Shown: piece by piece, positions 6,963 to 15,189 of the stretch
Layout of the letters: every line of letters starts with the position of its first letter
How positions within the stretch are numbered: the first letter of the stretch is position 1
NCBI GenBank assembly: GCA_964521815.1
Contig: CAZFSN010000056.1
Coordinates: 1-15,212 of the forward strand
Source: JAAEQD01 sp964521815
GTDB taxonomy: Bacteria > Zixibacteria > MSB-5A5 > UBA10806 > 4484-95
Direction: 5' to 3'
DNA length: 15,212 nt
Translations under genes and position numbers: made by a program
The notes under the pieces: model-generated
What the model saw: the letters and a program-made list of their open reading frames with translations, nothing else
Told to the model about the DNA's origin: nothing
Databases searched by the model: none

Positions 6963-8192
6963 TTAATGTACCGGTACTAATTTTATGCAATCCCAGACCG
7001 GGCAGACCTGAGCGCATAAAGAGCAGCCGGTGCATAGATTTTTATCGACAACCGGTATCCTGTCATCGCCGGTGGTTATCGCCTGATAACCGGCATCCCG
7101 GCAGGAAACCACGCACAGGTCGCATTTAACGCAGGTGGTTTTATCTATAGATGAAATCAGTTTAGCTTGTCTGTCGAGCGAATTGTGTTCGGTTATCCGG
7201 GATAAAGACAGACCTGTGAAATCTTCGATTTGACTGAACCCGTGATCCTCCATGAAAGACCTCAAGCCGTCTTCCAATTCCTCGATAATTTTAAATCCAT
7301 GGAACATCACCGCTGTGCAGACCTGCAGTGTGGACGCGCCTAACAAGATAAATTCCGCGGCATCGCTCCAGGTCTCGATTCCGCCGATACCGGAAATCGG
7401 GATATCCAAATCAGACGCCAGCGAGGCTATCGCTTTCAGGGCAATCGGCTTGATCGCCGGGCCGGAATAGCCGCCGTGAGTGCTCTTACCGGAGACATCC
7501 GGCAGAGGCGTCAATGTCTTCAAATCAACACCCATGATTACCGCGACTGTATTAATAGCTGAAATGGCGTCCGCGCCGCCGCGGATAGCGGCTTTGGCGG
7601 GTACGCGTATATCTGTGATATTGGGTGTCATCTTGGCCATAACCGGCACGCTTGATGCCTCAACTACCCAGGCTGTCACCTGCTCGGTTATCTCGGGGTT
7701 TTGACCTATCGCGGCCCCCATACCTTTTTCCGGCATCCCGTGCGGACAGGAGAAATTAAGCTCGAGCATATCGGCCCCCGCCTCCTGAGATCGATTGGTC
7801 AGCTCTTGCCAGCCGGCCTTGTCATTACCGCCGGCCATGATACTGGCAACCAAAAGACGGTCGGGAAATTCCCTCTTTATCTCCTTGATTTCATCCAGCC
7901 ATGTCTGCAACGGCCGGTCGGTAATCAGTTCGATATTTTCCAGGCCGTAAAGCTTTTTCGGTTCATCGGCTTTGCCCGGAAACGATAGCGATGTCAGGCG
8001 TGGAGTCACGTTCGCGGCGATATCTTTATCAAGTCCCAGCGTCTTCGTAACCGCTCCGCCCCAGCCGGCTGTGAAAGCCCTTTTTATCATTTCCCCTGCG
8101 CCGGTCGGCGGCGCCGATGACAACATGAACGGATTGATCATCTCGAATCCGCAGAAATTTACAGAGAGATTCACCGCTTTAATAATTTTCAT
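6963..8192 (-). CDS. preA: Dihydropyrimidine dehydrogenase, catalytic PreA subunit
   Basis: Reduces uracil and thymine to their 5,6-dihydro forms with electrons passed on from PreT. The 409 residues comprise a dihydroorotate-dehydrogenase-like FMN barrel (about 1-320) followed by a ferredoxin domain. The active-site cysteine is Cys149 in LNFSCPHG, and GIGGIETW (268-275) belongs to the FMN phosphate region. Two 4Fe-4S motifs follow: Cys354/357/360/364 (CVKCDLCVVSC) and Cys387/390/393/397 (CTGCSLCAQVCP). This is the layout of the E. coli PreA subunit and of the C-terminal half of mammalian dihydropyrimidine dehydrogenase. GGGAGAG precedes the ATG at a suitable distance. preT ends 28 bases upstream and dihydropyrimidinase starts 18 bases downstream. 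Confidence 0.95.
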   Translation of the reverse strand: MKIIKAVNLSVNFCGFEMINPFMLSSAPPTGAGEMIKRAFTAGWGGAVTKTLGLDKDIAANVTPRLTSLSFPGKADEPKKLYGLENIELITDRPLQTWLDEIKEIKREFPDRLLVASIMAGGNDKAGWQELTNRSQEAGADMLELNFSCPHGMPEKGMGAAIGQNPEITEQVTAWVVEASSVPVMAKMTPNITDIRVPAKAAIRGGADAISAINTVAVIMGVDLKTLTPLPDVSGKSTHGGYSGPAIKPIALKAIASLASDLDIPISGIGGIETWSDAAEFILLGASTLQVCTAVMFHGFKIIEELEDGLRSFMEDHGFSQIEDFTGLSLSRITEHNSLDRQAKLISSIDKTTCVKCDLCVVSCRDAGYQAITTGDDRIPVVDKNLCTGCSLCAQVCPVWDCIKLVPVH

Positions 8193-8220
8193 AACTACTC
8201 TCTCCCGTGGTCTTAATTAA

Positions 8221-9516
8221 TTATTTGTTCATAATATATTTATCGATTCCCAATGCCGCCCGTCGGCCATCGGCTACGGCCTTAACCGCGGTTGCTCCGC
8301 CATTGACAGCGTCACCACCGGCGTAGACGCCCGGCATCGATGTTGCCCCAGTCGATTCGTCGATATTTATCAATCCCCTTTTATCGGTCCTGACCAAATC
8401 GGCGCCATTAAATGTCGTTCCCTGGCCGATAGCTATCAGAATATTATCAACCGGAAATGATTCCTCGGAGCCCTCAATTGGCACAGGAACCGGTCGGCCA
8501 GATTGATCGAGCGCGCCCATTTCGTTCTTGCAGAAAACCGCTTTTACTCTATTTCCATCCTGATTAAACCGAACCGGCGAATAATTGAATTTGAATTCGA
8601 TACCATACTTTTTCGCCATAGCGATTTCCGATTTAAACGCCGGCATATCTTCCGGCCGGCGGCGGTAGAAAACGGTAACCTCCGCGCCGGCAAATCGAGC
8701 GCTCAACGCGGCATCTATAGCGGTATTGCCCCCGCCGATAACGATGACTTTTTCTCCGAGATTAATAGATGGAGAGTTGCCATTGATCTGGGCGATTTTT
8801 AGGTCCTTCAAATAAACCGCGGCTTGAAAGATATTCGGCAGATTTTCACCTTCTATTTTTAACGGCAACGGACGATAAGCTCCTACACCGATAAAAACAG
8901 CGTCATATTTCTTAATAAACTCGGCCAGATTATAAACTGGCGAATCGGTGATGATTTTCACACCCATAGCCTCAATATATTCGATCTCATCGTTGACCAT
9001 GCCCTGATCGAGCCTATACGATGGAATTCCGAAAGTAAGGATACCGCCGGGTTTGTTTTCCGCTTCATGAATTTCCACCGTATAGCCCAGACGAGCCAGT
9101 TCAAACGCCGCCGATAAACCGGCCGGACCGGAGCCGATTACGCCTACCGAGTGACCGTTAGCCGCTCGAGCCGGTAGAAGGCTCATGCCATTCGATCTCT
9201 CGTATTCGGCAACGAATCTCTGCAAGGCGCCGATAGCAATCGGCCGTTCCAATTTATCGCCGCATCTGAATTCACAGAATTCGCCTACCGGGCAGATCAG
9301 CGCACAGGTACCGGCCAGCACATTCGTTTCTCGGAGAGTCTTAATAGCTCCCCGGAAATTGCGCTGGGCAATCTGGCGGATAAACTTGGCGATATCATTG
9401 GCGGCCGGGCAGCCCTGACGGCAGGGAGCGTCATCACAGCCCAAACACCGGGAGGCTTCGGCCACCGCCTCCTGCGGTGTCATCAATTTTGGTAAATAAT
9501 CATTTGAGGAACTCAC
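8221..9516 (-). CDS. preT: Dihydropyrimidine dehydrogenase, NAD(P)H-oxidising PreT subunit
   Basis: The electron-input subunit: it takes hydride from NAD(P)H through FAD and passes electrons by iron-sulfur clusters to PreA. The 431 residues begin with a cluster domain of two cysteine groups (Cys24/27/32/36 and Cys71/75/81/85). Then come an FAD-binding Rossmann motif, VGVIGSGPAGLSAA (124-137), and a nucleotide-binding one, VIVIGGGNTAIDAA (257-270), with YRRR (284-287), often seen where NADPH is preferred. A second FAD motif, VYAGGDAVNGGATAV (397-411), is near the end. Glutamate synthase small subunits share this fold, but the adjacent preA settles the assignment. The start is GTG at 9516, supported by AAGGA eight bases upstream. 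The gap to the aminotransferase gene is 22 bases. Confidence 0.93.
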   Translation of the reverse strand: MSSSNDYLPKLMTPQEAVAEASRCLGCDDAPCRQGCPAANDIAKFIRQIAQRNFRGAIKTLRETNVLAGTCALICPVGEFCEFRCGDKLERPIAIGALQRFVAEYERSNGMSLLPARAANGHSVGVIGSGPAGLSAAFELARLGYTVEIHEAENKPGGILTFGIPSYRLDQGMVNDEIEYIEAMGVKIITDSPVYNLAEFIKKYDAVFIGVGAYRPLPLKIEGENLPNIFQAAVYLKDLKIAQINGNSPSINLGEKVIVIGGGNTAIDAALSARFAGAEVTVFYRRRPEDMPAFKSEIAMAKKYGIEFKFNYSPVRFNQDGNRVKAVFCKNEMGALDQSGRPVPVPIEGSEESFPVDNILIAIGQGTTFNGADLVRTDKRGLINIDESTGATSMPGVYAGGDAVNGGATAVKAVADGRRAALGIDKYIMNK

Positions 9517-9538
9517 GCTGACGTTCCTTTTTAAATTA

Positions 9539-10816
9539 CTATAATTTCCTGAACGCCTGATCTAAAATCTTCACGGCTTTTTGGATATCCTCAATCTGGA
9601 TATTCAGAGGCGGCGTTATTCTAATCACGTTGCCATAGAGGCCGCCTTTGCCAATCAGAAGACCATCGGCTTTGGTCGATTCGAAAATTTTCAGAACGGA
9701 TGCCGGATCAGGCGTTTTATTTTCACCAACGATTTCCAGACCGATCATCAACCCCTTACCGCGCACATCGCCGATAGCGGGATATTTTTTCTGCAGTTCT
9801 TTTAACATGCCGAAAAATTGTTCGCCAACGTCGGCTACATGTTTGATCAGGTTCTCTTTTTCAACAGCTTCAATTGTCGCCAGAGCCGCGGTCGTGGAAA
9901 CCGGGTTGCCGCCAAAAGTGGAAATATGCAATCCAGCCATGGCCTTGGCCACTTCGGGTGTCGCGATTGTCGCCCCAATCGGAAAACCGTTAGCCATGCC
10001 CTTGGCGAATGTCATGATCTCCGGTTCGACACCCCAGTGCTCAATTCCAAACCACTTACCGCCGGTCCGGCCGAAACCGGTTTGTACTTCATCGCAGATA
10101 AATACGCCGCCGTATTTCCTGATAATGTCAACCGCAACCTGAAAATATTCTTTTGGTGGGGTAACAAAACCGCCAACGCCCTGAATTGGCTCGGCTAAAA
10201 AGGCGGCGATCTTGCCCGAGGTGGTCGTCTGAATAAGCTCCTCTATATCTCTGGCGCAGGCCAGATCGCATTCCGGGTATTTAAGGTGGAAAGCACAGCG
10301 ATAACAATAGGGATTATGGGCGTGCTTGATACCAGGTACTGAGCTGCCCGCCATGCGCCAGCCGGCATGCGCCGTTAGGTTCATCGCCAGAAACGATTTG
10401 CCGCTGTAAGCATGGCGCAAGGCGATTATCTCCTCGCGACCGGTATATTTTTGAGCGGCCAATACAGCCGTCTCATCGGCTTCAGTGCCGGAATTGGTGA
10501 AAAAGCTTTGTTTCAATTTGCCCGGAGTTATCTGCGCCATCTTCTCCGCCAGATCAATCTGCGGAATATTTTGATAAAGCGTGGAAATATGCTGAAGTTT
10601 CCCGATTTGTTCGATTACTCTGGCATTAACCCCCGGATGGGAATGGCCCAGCATAGCGGTTAAAATACCGACGAAGAAATCGAGATACTCCACACCGTTG
10701 GCGTCATAGACATATTTCCCTTTCCCGTGTGTCAGAACAAGAGGTTCTTTATAGTAGTTGGCCACACAGGGAAATAAGTATTCTTTTTGTTTATTTCTAA
10801 TTTCCGACAAATCCAT
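9539..10816 (-). CDS. Class III aminotransferase, likely beta-alanine/3-aminoisobutyrate transaminase
   Basis: A 425-residue PLP enzyme of the AGXT2-like group of class III aminotransferases. In this operon it most likely converts beta-alanine (and 3-aminoisobutyrate from thymine) to malonate (or methylmalonate) semialdehyde, with pyruvate or glyoxylate as acceptor. Features seen: FFTNSGTEADE (105-115), which holds the PLP phosphate; Asp242 in FICDEVQTGFGRTG; the Schiff-base Lys272 in TFAKGMANGFP; and TFGGNP (300-305). A four-cysteine insert (Cys171, 174, 183, 187 in NPYCYRC...ECDLAC) lies before the conserved aspartate; I recall it in bacterial relatives and it may bind metal. Which amino acceptor is used cannot be read from the sequence. 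It lies between the ureidopropionase gene (51 bases) and preT (22 bases). Confidence 0.88.
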   Translation of the reverse strand: MDLSEIRNKQKEYLFPCVANYYKEPLVLTHGKGKYVYDANGVEYLDFFVGILTAMLGHSHPGVNARVIEQIGKLQHISTLYQNIPQIDLAEKMAQITPGKLKQSFFTNSGTEADETAVLAAQKYTGREEIIALRHAYSGKSFLAMNLTAHAGWRMAGSSVPGIKHAHNPYCYRCAFHLKYPECDLACARDIEELIQTTTSGKIAAFLAEPIQGVGGFVTPPKEYFQVAVDIIRKYGGVFICDEVQTGFGRTGGKWFGIEHWGVEPEIMTFAKGMANGFPIGATIATPEVAKAMAGLHISTFGGNPVSTTAALATIEAVEKENLIKHVADVGEQFFGMLKELQKKYPAIGDVRGKGLMIGLEIVGENKTPDPASVLKIFESTKADGLLIGKGGLYGNVIRITPPLNIQIEDIQKAVKILDQAFRKL

Positions 10817-10867
10817 AACAGCCTGCCTTTATTCTTTTTGTCTATTTAAATAGCAAATTTCAGGATT

Positions 10868-11746
10868 TCATGGCAGCAGCCGGCTCATGTCCTCATAAGT
10901 CTCCGGCCGTCTATCACGGAAAAACTGCCAGGTATTTCTCACTTCGAGTATCAAATCAAAATCCAGTTCGGCAACAACGACCTCATCGGTATCGCGTTTG
11001 GCCTGAGCGACAATTTTACCACGAGGATCACAGAAATAGCTCTTACCGTAAAACTCACCGATATTCCAGGGCATCTCCCGACCGACCCGGTTTATGGCTC
11101 CAACGAAATAGCCGTTGGCAACCGCGTGCGCCGGTTGTTCAAGCTCCCAGAGATATTCGGACAAACCGGCCACCGTCGCCGATGGGTTAAACACGATTTC
11201 AGCGCCGTTCAAACCCAGAATTCTGGCGCCTTCGGGAAAATGCCTGTCATAACATATATATACGCCGACCTTGCCAAATTGTGTCTGGAATACGGGGTAG
11301 CCCAAATTGCCCGGCTTGAAATAAAATTTCTCCCAAAACCCGGGATTAACGTGAGGAATATGGTTCTTGCGGTATTTGCCCAGGTATTTGCCATCGGCAT
11401 CGATTACCGCCGCGGTGTTATAATAGACACCGGCCATGACCTCCTCATAGATAGGAACGACCATAACCATGCCATGTTTTTTGGCTTTTTCCTGAAACAG
11501 TTTCACAGTCGGGCCATCGGGTATTTTCTCCACCAACGAATACCATTTGGTATTTTGTTCAGCGGGAAAATACGGGCCATAAAACAGTTCCTGAAGACAT
11601 AATATTTTAACACCTTTGGCCGCCGCCTGGTCCACTAATTTGAGGTGCTTTTGAATCGCGTTTTCTTTGATGCTCGCGGTCGAATCATCCACATTAAATG
11701 GCGGATTTATGCATTGAATCAGGCCGCATACGATTTTTCGCGACAT
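10868..11746 (-). CDS. Beta-ureidopropionase (N-carbamoyl-beta-alanine amidohydrolase), nitrilase superfamily
   Basis: Hydrolyses N-carbamoyl-beta-alanine (or the 3-aminoisobutyrate analogue) to the free beta-amino acid, CO2 and ammonia. The 292 residues show the nitrilase Glu-Lys-Cys triad: Glu53 in LCLQELFYGPYF, Lys127 in YRKNHIPHV and Cys165 in VYICYDRHFPEG. The stretch NPGFWEKFYFKPGN (134-147) is typical of the beta-ureidopropionase/N-carbamoylputrescine-amidase branch. Context picks beta-ureidopropionase. I place the start at ATG 11746 (MSRKIVCGLI), seven bases after GGAG, not at the in-frame TTG 24 bases further up. Some bacteria use an unrelated M20-type amidase (Pseudomonas PydC) for this step; here the eukaryote-like nitrilase type is used. 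mmsA ends 37 bases upstream. Confidence 0.9.
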   Translation of the reverse strand: MSRKIVCGLIQCINPPFNVDDSTASIKENAIQKHLKLVDQAAAKGVKILCLQELFYGPYFPAEQNTKWYSLVEKIPDGPTVKLFQEKAKKHGMVMVVPIYEEVMAGVYYNTAAVIDADGKYLGKYRKNHIPHVNPGFWEKFYFKPGNLGYPVFQTQFGKVGVYICYDRHFPEGARILGLNGAEIVFNPSATVAGLSEYLWELEQPAHAVANGYFVGAINRVGREMPWNIGEFYGKSYFCDPRGKIVAQAKRDTDEVVVAELDFDLILEVRNTWQFFRDRRPETYEDMSRLLP

Positions 11747-11783
11747 ATCCTTTCTCCATTTCTCCTGCAAAACCTACAGGATA

Positions 11784-13250
11784 TCAAAACCAACGAGATA
11801 TAATTACTCTCTTATCCGTGTAAAACTCGATACCGTCCCGGCCATAGGCTTTCAGATCGCCGAAAAACGATTTCTTGGTGCCGCCGAACATGAAAAACGC
11901 CATCGGGGCGGCTACGCCGATATTTACGCCGATCATGGAAATACCAACATCATGAGTGAACTGTCTGACAGCTTTGCCGCTGGTAGTGAAAATCGAGGTG
12001 GCATTGCCATATTCATTTTGATGAATTATCGATAAAGCCTCATCCAAATCTTTCACGTTTATCAATGACGCCACGGGCCCGAAAATTTCCTCACGAGCGA
12101 TAGTCATAGTCGGTTTGACCTTATCGAAGACAGTTGGGCCGACAAAAAATCCATTCGGACAGTCAGGTACTTTTATACCGCGGCCATCGAGCACGAGCTC
12201 GGCGCCTTCTTTTACGCCTTTTTCTATGTACGAAAGGACTCTGTCCTTATGCTTTTGTGATATCACCGGCCCAAATTTTACGGACTCATCGAGACCATTG
12301 CCGATTTTAAGGCTCTTGGCTATCTGAACCAGCTTGTCTCTGAATTTATCGTGAATATCCCCTACCGTAAGCAAAACACTGGCGGCCAGACATCTTTCGC
12401 CGGCGCAGCCATAGATCGAATCGATGAGATTAGAAACAGTGCTCTCAAGTTCGCAATCCGGCATCACGACTACGAAATTTTTCGCGCCGCCCAATGCCTG
12501 CACTCTTTTGCCGTTATTGGATGCTTCCCTGTAAATCGATTCAGCTACCGCCGATGAGCCGACGAATGATACGCCTCTAATATCAGGATTACTGATTAGC
12601 GCCTTGGCCGCTTCGCCATCGCCGTTGACAAGATTAATCACTCCCGGCGGGAAACCGGCTTCATCCACCAGTTCAAATAGGCGCTTTTGAGAAAGCGGGG
12701 TTTGTTCCGATGGTTTAACCACAAAAGTATTACCGCAAGCTACGGCTGTGGGGAAAAACCATAAAGGTACCATCGCCGGAAAATTAAACGGCGTGATACA
12801 GCCGAACACGCCCATCGGTTGACGGACTGCCTGGCAGTCTATGCCCGAGGCGATATCTTCGAGGACATAACCTTGCATCAATGTGGGAATACCGCAGGCC
12901 GCCTCGACATTTTCGATTCCTCTTCTCACCGAACCGCGGGCTTCCGCCAGCGTCTTGCCGTTTTCCATGGTCAAAATAGTCGATAAGTTTTCGAAATCTT
13001 TTTCGAGCAACTCTTTTAACTTGAAAAAATACCTGGCTCTGACTACCGGCGGAGTGTTTCGCCAGGCCGGAAAAGCATTCTTCGCGGCAGCGATCGCCTT
13101 GTCCATTTCTTGTTTCGATGATAACGCCACGGCGGCCAGCTTTTCGCCGGTCGCGGGATTGATAACATCCAATTTTTTCCCGGCGGTCGATTCGACCCAT
13201 TTTCCGCCGATATAATTCGGGAGCACCTTGCCGGATAAATCGATTTTCAT
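11784..13250 (-). CDS. mmsA: Methylmalonate/malonate-semialdehyde dehydrogenase (CoA-acylating)
   Basis: Oxidises malonate semialdehyde to acetyl-CoA, or methylmalonate semialdehyde to propionyl-CoA, with NAD+, CoA and loss of CO2. This is the last step of uracil or thymine breakdown. The 488 residues match the MmsA/IolA family. The family-specific GGAKN (254-258) replaces the catalytic glutamate motif of ordinary aldehyde dehydrogenases, the catalytic Cys287 is in GCAGERCLAA, and Arg110 (SVRRGIEN) and Arg286 match the arginines that bind the substrate carboxylate in IolA. Valine or inositol breakdown also uses MmsA, but the operon partners point to pyrimidines. I chose ATG 13250, four bases after GGAGG, over the TTG at 13265, which lies upstream of that site. 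It is the first gene of the six-gene operon. Confidence 0.93.
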   Translation of the reverse strand: MKIDLSGKVLPNYIGGKWVESTAGKKLDVINPATGEKLAAVALSSKQEMDKAIAAAKNAFPAWRNTPPVVRARYFFKLKELLEKDFENLSTILTMENGKTLAEARGSVRRGIENVEAACGIPTLMQGYVLEDIASGIDCQAVRQPMGVFGCITPFNFPAMVPLWFFPTAVACGNTFVVKPSEQTPLSQKRLFELVDEAGFPPGVINLVNGDGEAAKALISNPDIRGVSFVGSSAVAESIYREASNNGKRVQALGGAKNFVVVMPDCELESTVSNLIDSIYGCAGERCLAASVLLTVGDIHDKFRDKLVQIAKSLKIGNGLDESVKFGPVISQKHKDRVLSYIEKGVKEGAELVLDGRGIKVPDCPNGFFVGPTVFDKVKPTMTIAREEIFGPVASLINVKDLDEALSIIHQNEYGNATSIFTTSGKAVRQFTHDVGISMIGVNIGVAAPMAFFMFGGTKKSFFGDLKAYGRDGIEFYTDKRVIISRWF

Positions 13251-13378
13251 TATACCTCCAGTCAATTACCGTTTCAGGAGCTATTTTTCTAAGGATATGT
13301 AATTAACAAAATCCAGTTCTTTAAAGCAAATGATTTCTAGCTAAGGCCGATGGATGGAACCTTTTTATAAATTGCCGC

Positions 13379-13418
13379 TAATAGCCAGCAAAATGTAAGC
13401 TGATACCATAATAGCCAG
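13379..13418. promoter_or_regulatory. Direct repeats upstream of the pyrimidine operon, possible regulator sites
   Basis: TAATAGCCAG occurs at 13379-13388 and again at 13409-13418. The starts are 30 bases apart, close to three helical turns, so both copies would face the same side of the DNA. They lie about 130-170 bases before mmsA. GCCGCT also occurs twice nearby (13374-13379 and 13425-13430). No strong -35/-10 pair stands out between here and mmsA; the best, TTGCTT with an 18-base spacer and TAATTA on the minus strand, is poor. A role in controlling the operon is speculative. Confidence 0.25.
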
Positions 13419-13436
13419 GATATAGCCGCTTAAACC

Positions 13437-13476
13437 AATAAAAAATCCAGGCCACTATTAAAATAGCCTGGATTTT
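13437..13476 (-). terminator. Intrinsic terminator after the lipoprotein gene
   Basis: A perfect 11-bp inverted repeat (13442-13452, AAAATCCAGGC; 13466-13476, GCCTGGATTTT) with a 13-base loop. Read on the minus strand, the second arm runs directly into T residues (TTTTTTATT). It begins about 20 bases past the lipoprotein stop codon, so it ends the outer-membrane protein/lipoprotein transcript. This makes the pyrimidine operon downstream a separate transcription unit. On the plus strand only four T belong to the arm, so termination should be mainly leftward. Confidence 0.8.
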
Positions 13477-13494
13477 AAATCGCGTATTTAATTT

Positions 13495-13941
13495 TTAATT
13501 AAGCTTGGTGTCTTGTAGTAGAAATATAAATGTCCCTTTTTCATGGCTCAAAATTAAATTTCCGCCGGCCAGAGAGTAATCAAGGATATAGTGATAGCCG
13601 TTGATATTCAATTCGAGTTGAGTATCATTATATCTGTAAGAACCATTGGCGGTCTGATTTTGGTCATTAAAGTTGCTCTGTAAAACAAAAGAGTCGCCGC
13701 TGTTTAGATTTATTCTTTCCCAATTGCCATTATCGCTACTGTACAGCCAATCGCCTGCTATCGGTTTTAAAGATAGCCCTTCCGGATATTCATCAATAAA
13801 GAACTCAATACCCCCATAACCATCAGAACCGCCGCCTAAAACTCCACCGGAAAAGCATTCCGGGCAAATTAATTGAGCACAGCCGGCAAGTAAAAAAGCA
13901 AACATACCGATGAACAAACTTAATTTGAATAGCTTTTTCAT
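13495..13941 (-). CDS. Small lipoprotein of unknown function
   Basis: A 148-residue protein with a lipoprotein signal peptide: a lysine-containing start (MKKLFK), a hydrophobic core and the lipobox LLAGC, which predicts lipidation at Cys21. Two more cysteines (ICPEC) and a glycine-rich linker follow. From about residue 60 the sequence alternates in short beta-strand-like stretches, starting AGDWLYSSDNG, and could fold as a small lipocalin-like or beta-sandwich domain; I do not recognise the family. GAGGA lies about seven bases before the ATG. The gene starts 21 bases after the stop of the outer-membrane protein gene, so the two are probably co-transcribed. An envelope role tied to its neighbour is inference. 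Confidence 0.75.
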   Translation of the reverse strand: MKKLFKLSLFIGMFAFLLAGCAQLICPECFSGGVLGGGSDGYGGIEFFIDEYPEGLSLKPIAGDWLYSSDNGNWERINLNSGDSFVLQSNFNDQNQTANGSYRYNDTQLELNINGYHYILDYSLAGGNLILSHEKGTFIFLLQDTKLN

Positions 13942-13962
13942 TTTTATTCCTCGTTTCCGGGA

Positions 13963-15132
13963 TTAAAATTCATAAGTTATCGAAATTTTATCGGCGATAG
14001 TTTCGGTTGTTCCACTGATAAAATTCGGCCCATCGAATAGCAATCCTTCATTAAATGATAAATCCAATGTGAAATCACCCAAGTCGACACCGACACCAAA
14101 TGTAACATTAAACTGTTTAAACCGTTCTGATGTCTTGCTTTCAGGACTGCCTTGTGGTTTGGTTTTGGTGGTTGTGCTTTGCATAACCTGGACGGCTCCC
14201 ATTCTACCTGTCAGCCATTTGTTGATTTGCGATTCGGCGCCTAAATATAAACCCGGCAAATCCATTGTCGTTATATTCGTTTCAGTACCGCCGCCGACTT
14301 CCGATTTGAATTTGGACATCCCGATAGCTTCCACTGCCGCGACCAGCATGGAGTTTTCGTTGATATTGTAATTTACACCCGCGCCCAAAGCCAGGTTCAT
14401 ATTTGAAAATTTAACTTTTGACGTCACATTATTAACAGTTTGTTCGTAGGTAGTGGAAGCTAGATTAATTAACCCTATCGGCACTAATTGCGTCTCATCT
14501 CCCATAAATGCTCTGAAAACACCGCCGAATCCTGAACCACTAAACTTGTCTTCCAAACCATTATCTTCATCGCTTTTTATGCTCGGCATTTCGATATAAA
14601 CGCCGGCATCCATTTTATCGCTGGACAACCCTAAACCTAAATTGACATAATGAGCTGATTCGTCATCACCCACATCAGTGGCGGTACTATCCTGCTTATA
14701 ACTATCGAAAGCCAAAGATAGCCTTGCCCCAAAATCCCAATCGCCTAATGGCATGCCCAGTAGAAGGTCGGTAGTATTACTTAAGTCAACATTATCAATG
14801 TTTTGGATGTAACCAAACACAAAATCGGGAATAGGCACGATTATGGGTCTGTTTAAATAGGCGCCGAATACTTTATCCCCATTAAACCCGAAATTACCGC
14901 CGACAGTGTACGAACTCTGCGTATTTTTCGTCCGTAACTCGACAACTACTTGACCGGCATAATAATTGATTGTTCCCGGGAAGTAAAAAATGTTCGTATT
15001 GTCCTTGGTGAAATATCCAACTCCGCCCATTGAGCTAAGGCGTGTTTCGGTAGCCTGGGCAATATTGACTGCCATTAAAGCGATGGCAACCACTATTACA
15101 AAAAAAGTGAATTTCAAAAATTGATTATGCAT
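13963..15132 (-). CDS. Outer-membrane beta-barrel protein of unknown function
   Basis: A 389-residue secreted protein. The signal peptide (about 1-27) ends in a good signal-peptidase site, NIAQA before TET. The mature start, TRLSSMGGVGYFTKDNTNIFYFPGTINYY, resembles the MGG...D.N motif at the start of FadL/PorV-like barrels. The remainder alternates polar and hydrophobic residues as barrel strands do. The C-terminus, KISITYEF, ends in phenylalanine with the alternation read by the BAM insertion machinery. The cargo is unknown, and nothing ties it to pyrimidines beyond position; a terminator separates it from that operon. AAGGAGAG precedes the ATG at a normal distance. It is the first gene of a two-gene unit with the lipoprotein; its promoter lies at or beyond the window edge. 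Confidence 0.8.
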   Translation of the reverse strand: MHNQFLKFTFFVIVVAIALMAVNIAQATETRLSSMGGVGYFTKDNTNIFYFPGTINYYAGQVVVELRTKNTQSSYTVGGNFGFNGDKVFGAYLNRPIIVPIPDFVFGYIQNIDNVDLSNTTDLLLGMPLGDWDFGARLSLAFDSYKQDSTATDVGDDESAHYVNLGLGLSSDKMDAGVYIEMPSIKSDEDNGLEDKFSGSGFGGVFRAFMGDETQLVPIGLINLASTTYEQTVNNVTSKVKFSNMNLALGAGVNYNINENSMLVAAVEAIGMSKFKSEVGGGTETNITTMDLPGLYLGAESQINKWLTGRMGAVQVMQSTTTKTKPQGSPESKTSERFKQFNVTFGVGVDLGDFTLDLSFNEGLLFDGPNFISGTTETIADKISITYEF

Positions 15133-15189
15133 TTAACTCTCTCCTTATAAAGTAAGTTAAGTTGAATTTTTACTAAAGTCATCAAGGCT

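Noticed and set aside
11747..11770. TTG start adding eight residues to the ureidopropionase
   Set aside because: The Shine-Dalgarno GGAG lies inside this extension and is correctly spaced for ATG 11746.
13251..13265. TTG start adding five residues to mmsA
   Set aside because: GGAGG lies inside the extension, just before ATG 13250, so the ATG is the better start.
13266..13350. Sigma-70 promoter for the pyrimidine operon
   Set aside because: The best -35/-10 pair on the minus strand (TTGCTT, 18 bases, TAATTA) matches the consensus too poorly to annotate.
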